The notes below the pieces were generated by a model. The model was not told the DNA's origin. It did not search any database and was given only the letters and a program-made list of their open reading frames with translations. Below, one piece after another: positions 57,027 through 64,000 of a stretch of 64,000 nt of DNA; the first letter of the stretch is position 1; every line of letters begins with the position of its first letter. Where the stretch lies: contig JALECJ010000005.1 of NCBI GenBank assembly GCA_023515745.1, positions 248,001 through 312,000 on the forward strand, written 5' to 3'. This DNA is from Amoeboaphelidium protococcarum. Its lineage: Eukaryota > Aphelidiomycota > Aphelidea. Both the position numbers and the translations under genes were made by a program.

Positions 57027-58025
57027 ATGGCGAGTCTAAATTCATAGCATAATAAACTGCTATTTAAATCTATCGCTTGGCGTCTGAAAGATATGTTAAC
57101 TTCATAACATAATCTGATAACTAAAAATAGTCTATTAGATTCTATTTCGTTACATTCCAACGTTGAGTAACGCCTGAGGAATCAACTATTGATATTGCCC
57201 AGTGTTCAATTGAATGATGTTATCAGAAGGCTTTAGATAAGATTGCCGTAAACTATTTATCGAAAGTCTGATAAAGTGTCAATGATTACTGAGTCGCTTA
57301 TGGATTCACTGTCCGATTTAAAAGGTATCAGTGGCGTCGAATCTTAAAAGAGCTAATCGCGGCGTGTATTAGTATCTGTGGATCTTGGCTTGTAAAATCT
57401 CTCATATTCTGTATGCTCTTTTACGCCTCGTGATGTCGGTGTATCATTTCATGATACTTGTCTATAATCTAATAAAGAGCTGGTTTAAATGCCTCGGAAT
57501 TGGCTTCATGTTTATGCACAATAGACGCGAAAGTTGGCATCAAATTTGAAAGCGGCTGCCTTGTAGCTCTAATTGCCAAGGAGTTTAGATACTCATTACA
57601 TAATTGAACAATAGCTGATGACTTACAATGTTCCTTGTATGATCTTGGAGAGTCAGTTGCATGCATTATTGTATCCATACGCGTTTTCAGTCTCTGCTAA
57701 AAATGTCTCTGAATTTATGCAATTAAATCCTAAACCTGTTAAAGTTAATGATGATGATGACAAGGTTGACATGCAGCAAGTCACAATAAAAAAGTAAAGC
57801 AGCAGTGCGAAATAGACAAATAAAAAGAAGATGGCGATCGGAATAGTGGGCCATCTAGTTACGAATTCAGATGAGATTATCAAATTTGACCGCTCTTTTT
57901 TGGACGCGTGGAATGGCGCCAGGAAGAAGGACGATATCTCAGACTCTGTTCTCAACGCTCTATACTACATTTATATTCGTAAAGAAAGACTATCTTACGC
58001 ACTGAATGAGCTAAAAGTACAATGA
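57027..58025 (+). CDS. CCE1: mitochondrial Holliday junction resolvase, Cce1/Ydc2 family
   Basis: A single exon encodes 332 aa. The RNase H-fold nuclease cleaves four-way junctions in mitochondrial DNA. An N-terminal helical, SAP-like region is followed by the first catalytic motif VLVSVDLGLQNLSYSV (Asp), a middle LIEQQ-type segment (HYIIEQQLMTYNVPCMILES with Glu), and the C-terminal acidic motif ARKKDDISDSVLNALYY (DD and D). These match the catalytic order of Ydc2 (D-E-DD). A basic, Gln-rich loop is inserted before the last motif. This resolvase family is best known from fungi, which supports a fungal-lineage genome. Mitochondrial targeting is by family; the N-terminus is basic. Confidence 0.88.
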
Positions 58026-58425
58026 TGATTGTTCTTCTTTTTGCAGTTTTTGTCAGTTCTTTATCACTATAAAGTGAGCAATAGTTAGTTTATCAACAAC
58101 TTTATCTCAATTATATAAGGCTATTTCTCAAAGACGCGTGTTTCTTTCTTATAAGAAGCGTTTTTGGGCGGATTGACAATTGTAGATACTTTAAACAGGA
58201 GTTTCAGAGGAACGGAAATAGAGCGCAAAAGAGCGAGGAGATGGCGACAGGTGGAGAAACAGAGAAAGAAACAATGGATAAAAGAATTTGTCCGCGGCGT
58301 TCCCTAGCTGAACTTGTGGCAACTTTTATCTCTTCTATCTCATTTTAGCATTTATTTTCAGTGGATAAACAAAATATTTCATTTTAACCTGCTGGTGAAT
58401 AACACTTTATAAAATAAGAATAATA
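58026..58425. other. intergenic, SURF4 promoter
   Basis: This is 400 bp between the resolvase and SURF4 genes, both plus. ACGCGT is at 58134-58139. Purine-rich GAGCGCAAAAGAGCGAGGAG follows near 58220-58240. No coding sequence is supported. Confidence 0.5.
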
Positions 58426-59241
58426 ATGGATCAAGTTTCGGAAATTTCAGCCAAAGTTGAAGAAGTTCTGGACAGCTTGGCCCAGCCAGTGAAGCCTTAC
58501 ATTCCGTCTATTGCCAGGTTCTTGTTGATTGTAACCTTCTTGGAGGACTCGCTGAGAATTATGAGCCAGTGGTCAGACTAGCTGTACTATCTGCAAAATT
58601 ATCAGCATATTCCATGGGGAATCGCTGAACTATTTCTGATTGTGAACATTTGCCTCATGTTGGGTGGTTCTGCACTGGTCATGATGAAAAAGTTCACCAC
58701 GATCGCTGTCGGTATGCTAGCTGCCACTGTACTCTTGCAGAGTATTGGCTACGGTCTATTCTTTGACTTTACCTTCTTTATTAGAAATCTGTCAGTTATC
58801 GGTGGTCTTTTGATGTTGCTGAGTGAGTCGTTGATGAAGAAGAAGGATCTGTTCGCCGGCCTGCCATCCATGACTGAGGAGAAGAAGACGCACTATCTAC
58901 AGCTGGCTGGCCGTGTGCTCCTGGTCGCGCTTTTTCTGTCCTTCCTATTTGCGGGCGAGATGTCCTTCTTTAGAGTGACGATGAGTCTAGTAGGATTCGG
59001 TGTAGCTCTTATGGTAGTGGTTGGATTCAAGGCCAAGTACAGTGCTCTGTTCCTTGTGGTGGTTCTGTGTATTGCCAACGTTATTCTGAACAACTGGTGG
59101 TCTTTGCATCACAATCATCCGCACAGAGATTTCTTAAAGTATGATTTCTTCTAGACTTTATCCATTATGGGTGGACTGTTGCTCTTGTTCAGCATGGGGC
59201 CAGGTGCTATGAGTTTGGATGAGAAGAAGAAGTCTTTCTGA
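58426..59241 (+). CDS. ERV29: SURF4/Erv29 ER cargo receptor
   Basis: A single exon encodes 271 aa. It is a multi-pass receptor that loads soluble cargo into COPII vesicles at the ER. The N-terminus (PSIARFLLIVTFLEDSLRIM) and seven or so transmembrane segments fit the family, with LGGSALVMMKKFTTIAVGML, GRVLLVALFLSFLFAGEMSF and [20 protein letters not shown] (human [20 protein letters not shown]-like). The C-terminus DEKKKSF carries a dilysine-type COPI retrieval signal near the end (KKxx-like). TGA 59239-59241 ends it, giving the family length (human 269). It fits with the GDP-mannose transporter and glycosyltransferases as part of the early secretory pathway. Confidence 0.95.
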
Positions 59242-59334
59242 TTAATCACACAAAATAATATAGTACTTTTGCTCAAAATTGATCTTACGATTTAATAATC
59301 CTTTTTAATATAATATTCTATCAACTTATACCAT

Positions 59335-61566
59335 TCAAAGCTTGTGGTTGCGCGTCAACAGTTGAGATACTTTGTACAGGAGAGGATCTTTCGAGCGATC
59401 GACAAAATGGCGGCGATCTGCAAATTACTTGAACAATTTCATGGCAATCTTTTGTTCGTCACACTTTGTCAGGCCCAAAATCAAATTCTTCATCAGATTA
59501 TACTCTTTAAGCTATTCCACTTGCCCAATACCAAGGTTGCCGTATTCCACCTTCTTATGTTTATCTTTAAGAAGAGTCCATCTTGGTGGAAATGATGATT
59601 GCTATCGATACTATTCATAATCTTTATAAACCGACAAGGCAAACTCTACCAACTGCTTTCTCTCTATAAGATCTTCGTCATAGTTGTCAGACTAATCACT
59701 GAAGATCACTTTGCTACGGAACCAATGCTGCATGACTCTGCCATACGTATTGATATCCTTCTGACACTGATGCTGATCATATAAACTTTAATATGCCTGC
59801 ATTACCTTTTTCTTTTAACAATACTCGCCGAGAAAATTCAAGTATCCATTCAGTAAATGAGTATTCACCTAAGAGGACTAAGTGAGATAATGATCAAACA
59901 TTTGCTGTCCTTCCTCAAATAGCCGCGATATCCTACCTGCTTCTTAATGGCCGTCAAGTATGTAATTTTGAAGCTATACGAGATCGTGTCCGAGTTGATC
60001 AGATTGGTCATTATTCTCCAACTTTCGGTCCACTTGATAATCAGAACCATCCAACATCCACTCAGACACGTCAATAGGACGCATTCCTTATTCAAAGCGC
60101 TAGGAATTAAGCAGACCAATCTGACTTTTAAATTACTCTTGGTCGAATTCTAATCGCCTCTTGTACAATTTTTAATATTGATGCAATTGAGTTATTAGAG
60201 CAGGAGACTGAGAGTACGCGTTAAGTGTCCATAATACTGCTTGCTACCGAACAGGTATAGCATCACTTTCCATCTGTGATATCAAAGCTTTTGCACGTCT
60301 AACATCTCCTTGCTAACCACATGCCATAAGGAGATACTCGAAGGATACCACATCCAATTTCATGCCATAAACTTCCTGCATAACCTCCGACAACTCAAAA
60401 GCTTTTCTAAAGCCAAACTTGGAACTAGAGCGAACGTTCTTGGCGCAGGCGTGGATAAGAGCACTAAAAGTGCTTTATAATGGGAAAAGAGCGCGACCAG
60501 AGTCGTCCACAGAGCGAAGCATCTCATCAAAGTAGCTAAAAGCTCTCTCAACTTGACCAGACTTTGCACACGCGTGAATAATCTGCTGATACATAATAGA
60601 ATCAGGTCTCTCTTTGATATGCAGTGCCGTGTTACCAACACCAGAAGCACCATCCGCTGAATGTTGAAGACCAGATGATTTGAAATGCTCAAATAATCCA
60701 ATGGCGCGGCTCACATCATTAGCTCGAGTACAAGCTTTTATAAGAGATGAGTAAATCTGCCGTGGTATGTATCCAGTCAATGAATGGTCAGTCTTTATGC
60801 GAGTTTTTAATAAATCATAGATCTTGAACGCGTCATGGGCCATTCCATTGTTTGCCAGACATTTTATCACGATTCCGTAAGATTTGATATCAGCCTGTAA
60901 TACACCCAAGGATATGCCATTATAAAGCTTTATATCCTATCCAGTCATTAACTGTCCATAAAGCTTAGTCACCATTTACAAATCATTTTCATTAGCGTAC
61001 ACATCCATAAGATGATTAACATCCGACACGTCGATTTTCTACCCATTTTCAACTGCACTCTTAAGATTAATTAGTACTGATTATGACGATATGTCCTTCG
61101 CTTGAGTGGTGATCACACTATCAGTCATAGTCTATGTATTCTTATCATCTAATGGCAATGGAATATAAGCATCTGTACGTGGCAACGACGCATCACTGCT
61201 CTATTCCTCCTGTTGTATGTAAGAACCATCCATAGATGCTGCCCCATCTTTGATATTTTGCTGAGTACGTAAGAGCGAAGATTGCGTAGCAGATATACTT
61301 TGATATAGACTTTAATACTGTGAAGGAAGTTTATCATCAGAGAAATTTAGCCTTGTCTTCTTGCTGGGGAGCCTCTCTTGTTATTGGGGACGTGGAGCAT
61401 CTTTCGTGTTCATTTACAACGACTTCATCACGCGAAATCCACCTTTACCTTTATTGGCAAAATTCATCTCACTCAGCTTCTCTCTCCGGCTCCATTTAGG
61501 ATGACTAATATCTGGCATATCCGAGAAATATCTGCGACAGCTTGATACACGGCCAAGCTTAAGCAT
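59335..61566 (-). CDS. mitochondrial pentatricopeptide-repeat (PPR) protein
   Basis: A single exon encodes 743 aa, ATG 61566 to TGA 59337-59335. A basic, Ser-rich presequence (MLKLGRVSSCRRYFSDMP) suggests mitochondrial import. A disordered stretch follows, then PPR motifs between about residues 200 and 430: DIKSYGIVIKCLANNGMAHD, RQIYSSLIKACTRANDVSRA, DSIMYQQIIHACAKSGQVER and VVSFEYLLMACGQQGDVRRA. The C-terminal third is helical and less clear. PPR proteins bind organellar RNA one base per repeat for processing, stability or translation. Target unknown. An upstream TTG-initiated extension was not used because no ATG supports it. Confidence 0.9.
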
Positions 61567-61718
61567 ACCTGTATATATACCGCGTTTGTGATCTAAATCA
61601 ATTTTGGTCAATTTTGAAGTGAAAAGCTTAAAAATGACATATTCGTTACAGGCAGGAAATTCAAACTAGTTTTCTAACAGAAAGTTCATACATTATTTTT
61701 CACTGAAGATGCAAAAAT

Positions 61719-62798
61719 TCATTAATGTTCTTTAGACTGTTTATCCTACTAAATTTTAGCGTAAGTGTAGAGCACACCACTCATAAAGCCAAGGAAGATA
61801 GAAAGGCCACGCGTAAATTCGTTCTTATTCGCATCAGGGAAGAAGAGGAGTCCAAATAGGGCAATGGGGAGCTTGTTAAGAGCACCGACCATGGAATAAG
61901 TGGTGGAATTAGTCGCCCTTATACACCACGCGCTTGCCCACGAAATCCAATACGCGCTAAATCCACTAAATACCAATGCATACACTAAATGATACCTCTC
62001 CACCGCCCGCTCAATGTTATCATCTGTGGGTGACTGCGGAAAATAGTAATCAAAGAAGGCACCTAAATCTCCATCAGCTCCTAGTAAAGACATTACCAGA
62101 AATAGAGGCGCTGTGAGCATGTTGTTGTAGAATACAGTGTCAAAATCTTTAAATGGACTACCAGGCGCGTTTGGCTTAGTGCCTTCCATTTAAGTACTCG
62201 AGCCATACTTCATGGAATATCGCATGAATAGTACAAAAGACGCGGATGAGAAGCAATTGACCAACATCCACATATAGCCAGCTATCAACTGCCTGCTATC
62301 TTCACTTGTCATATCTTTATTATTATTAAACGCGCTAAAGTCAGAGTGAGCTGCGACAATAGAGGAAATCACCATCAACAGAAAGGAGCAGAGCATCAGT
62401 GGGCTCACTTTACCTCCGAATAGTTTAACTTCGCCAAAAGCAACTAGTATAATAGAGAGATTCTTAAAAATCGTAAATATAGGCACGCTGAGAAATTGAA
62501 GCGATTTACTGCCGGTGAACAGCATGACTCCCATGAGGACAGAGATGGGAAACCACCTGCGGACATCAACATTGTTCAGCGGTCGGTGAGGCTTTACAAG
62601 CTAAATAAACACAGATAACTCCAGTAAACAGAGAGTGGTAATAGACTGCACGGAAAGCATTAGAAAAGGCATCTTGAACTGGAAAGACGATAAGACCAGC
62701 TTGTTCGTCAAAGTCATGGATATCGAGGCCAAACAATAACAGAATATAGGAGGAAGCCATTATACTGAGAATTTGCTGCTTCCACTCAGTCCTTACAT
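61719..62798 (-). CDS. VRG4: Golgi GDP-mannose transporter, Vrg4-like
   Basis: A single exon encodes 359 aa. This ten-helix NST antiporter brings GDP-mannose into the Golgi lumen. ATG 62798 opens the correct frame ([20 protein letters not shown], then [17 protein letters not shown]). Family blocks are [40 protein letters not shown] and, near the C-terminus, the nucleotide-sugar motif [16 protein letters not shown] (GALNK, diagnostic for GDP-mannose). The end reads TYAKIQQDKQSKEHQ before TGA 61721-61719. A frame opening MASSYILL at 62760 is a shadow in another phase. GDP-Man supports fungal-type mannosylation. Confidence 0.91.
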
Positions 62799-63590
62799 TT
62801 CAGTATATTTAACTTTAACGCCTTAGCTTCTCAGAAAAAACTTAATTAAGTCAAGTTTGATGATAACAATGTGCGCAAAAGGGGAACAATGACGATAAAT
62901 TGAACTGGCTTTGCATTTGTTCCGATCGATAAATTGATCTGATCTCTGATTGGCCGAATTTCGTTCATTCAAGTCGTAAAGGTAGACGTAACAAGGAGTG
63001 GGTGATATCCTCTAATATTGCCCAGAGTGATGAGACATATTCTAAAATACTCTTGAGTCTTATCTGGTGTTGATATCATTAAAATCTGGCTTCCTCAAAT
63101 TTCAAATATTGATCAGATATGGGCTAATACGAGCGATCAGTTAGCATTATTCAAACAATGAACGTTGTTCTATTCTTCAAACTACTTGAACTTTCGATGT
63201 TTCTATTTTCCGACCATTCCACAGTCACGCGTTTTATTTAAATTACGCACATGACATTAAAATATTGATACCAAAATACTTACCACACAAGACGACAAGA
63301 TATTGACCACATCTTTATAAGGAGTTCTTAGCAGCAGACTTTGAGACCAAGATCGCGCGCTTCTGATTGGCTCCGATTGAAACACAATCTTGGCCGAGAT
63401 CGATTTGTGCCACGTAAGTGTGTCATGGCCAATAAGATACCCGTACTTAGATTAACAGATAACTTTACATTCGGTCATGGCCCTTCTCATTTCTTTTGTC
63501 AGCTTACAATTATCTCTTTTATTGAAAGAAACTTCTACTGAAGAATAACAACGAAAATCAACGCGTCCATAATCAAAATCAAAAATCAAA
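62799..63590. other. intergenic, divergent promoter region
   Basis: This is 792 bp between the GDP-mannose transporter (minus) and the secreted-protein gene (plus). It holds two CTGATTGGC (CCAAT-type) motifs near 62950 and 63364, ACGCGT at 63227-63232 and again at 63561-63566 (24 bp before the next start), and GATCGCGCG near 63352. A 126-codon plus frame from ATG 63160 lacks recognisable features and is not accepted. Confidence 0.5.
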
Positions 63591-64000
63591 ATGAAGAACA
63601 TCGTATACTTAATCTCTGCTCTGGCCTATGCTTCCATCATCTCTGCCGCTGGTGAGAATACCACTACTAGTAGTGGAGCTCTCAACACTACCGTGTCTAG
63701 TCAGTCAAACTCTGACCTCTGCAAGGCCAACATGAATCACTGTAATCTCTCTTGCGCCAATGCCACCAAGCCAACCGTGAATACCTGTGATGACAAGAGC
63801 TTGGAGTGGGATTGCCAGTGTCCATCCAACTCTTCCCAGACCTTGGTTGATGGCTCCTTCCCTGTTGCATTCTAGGCTTGTAACAAGGAGTTCAATGAAT
63901 GCTTCACCAAGTGTAACAAGGATTTCCAGTCGGCTGCTTCAGACAACACCACCTCCTTCAACGTTACTTCCTGCTCTGCTGACTGTAACAAGGATTTCAA
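63591..64000 (+). CDS. secreted Cys-patterned cell-surface protein (partial)
   Basis: The frame from ATG 63591 runs off the window (136+ aa). A signal peptide (MKNIVYLISALAYASIISAA) is followed by a Thr/Ser-rich stretch and a Cys-spaced domain: CKANMNHCNLSCAN, NTCDDKSLEWDCQCPSNSS, CNKEFNECFTKCNKDF and CSADCNKDF. The spacing resembles the fungal DUF7707-like cell-wall or GPI-anchored protein domain. The right edge cuts it before any GPI signal. Several N-glycosylation sequons (NTT, NATK, NSS) are present. It likely localises to the cell surface; this is inference. Confidence 0.85.

Noticed and set aside
62566-62760. Frame starting MASSYILL as the transporter N-terminus
   Set aside because: The adjacent frame from 62798 gives the expected first transmembrane helices and joins the conserved body without a break.
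1-64000. Many short bacterial-style open frames between stops
   Set aside because: Most are pieces of longer genes cut by TAA/TAG, or shadows in other frames. Reading UAR as Gln merges them into complete proteins.
1-64000. Ciliate origin
   Set aside because: The code would fit, but the Cce1 resolvase, U18 in EF-1beta and cell-wall type proteins point to a fungal-lineage host. The evidence is not decisive.

Overview
This is nuclear DNA from a eukaryote that reads UAA and UAG as glutamine and uses UGA as its main, probably only, stop codon. In almost every recognisable gene, in-frame TAA and TAG codons sit where family members have Gln or another polar residue, and the frames close on TGA. About nine confidently placed genes carry introns. 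These are mostly 48-78 nt, usually start GTA and often end TGTAG. The gene set points to a relative of the Fungi: a Cce1/Ydc2-type mitochondrial Holliday junction resolvase, ISWI, ING, an EF-1beta gene with a U18-like snoRNA in its intron (as in yeast EFB1), and a Cys-patterned cell-surface protein. Animal-like genes also occur: LKB1, AKTIP, a CREB-like bZIP, a LARGE-like enzyme and a CEP350-like protein. Among organisms I know with UAR=Gln, an aphelid such as Amoeboaphelidium fits best; a ciliate fits less well. This placement is inference.

Layout. 0.6-5.4 kb: NVL/Rix7 AAA ATPase, convergent with an LKB1 kinase. 6.2-8.3 kb: a GT8-GT49 glycosyltransferase. 8.4-13.6 kb: a less conserved stretch with a decayed gene-end copy, a 177-bp tandem repeat and three unrecognised genes. 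13.6-27.2 kb: CTK1/CDK12-like kinase, eIF2B-gamma, branched-chain E2, Brr2 helicase and cytochrome b5 reductase. 27.3-33.6 kb: receptor-like kinase, carnitine acetyltransferase and AKTIP-like UEV. 34.0-39.6 kb: coiled-coil protein, secreted protein, a possible MITE and a CEP350-like protein. 39.8-47.1 kb: RPC19, ING, bZIP, a type I membrane protein, EIF1AD, and two adjacent GATA-type genes that share a C-terminal Cys module. 47.4-56.6 kb: tRNA-Trp, an unrecognised spliced gene, ISWI, a type II glycosyltransferase, and EF-1beta with its intronic snoRNA. 57.0-64.0 kb: Holliday junction resolvase, SURF4, PPR protein, GDP-mannose transporter, and the start of a secreted Cys-rich protein.

The genes are typical dispersed eukaryotic loci, not operons. 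They are tightly packed: intergenic gaps run from tens of bases to about 800 bp, start codons of one divergent pair are 33 bp apart, and one convergent pair overlaps under the code as read. Themes are ribosome and RNA biogenesis (NVL, Brr2, RPC19, U18, EIF1AD), transcription and chromatin (CDK, ING, ISWI, bZIP, GATA), energy signalling and lipid or amino-acid catabolism (LKB1, carnitine acetyltransferase, BCKD-E2), and the secretory or glycosylation pathway (SURF4, GDP-mannose transporter, two glycosyltransferases, several secreted proteins). With only UGA as stop, random open frames of 100-200 codons are common, so gene calls rest on protein content and splice signals rather than on open length.
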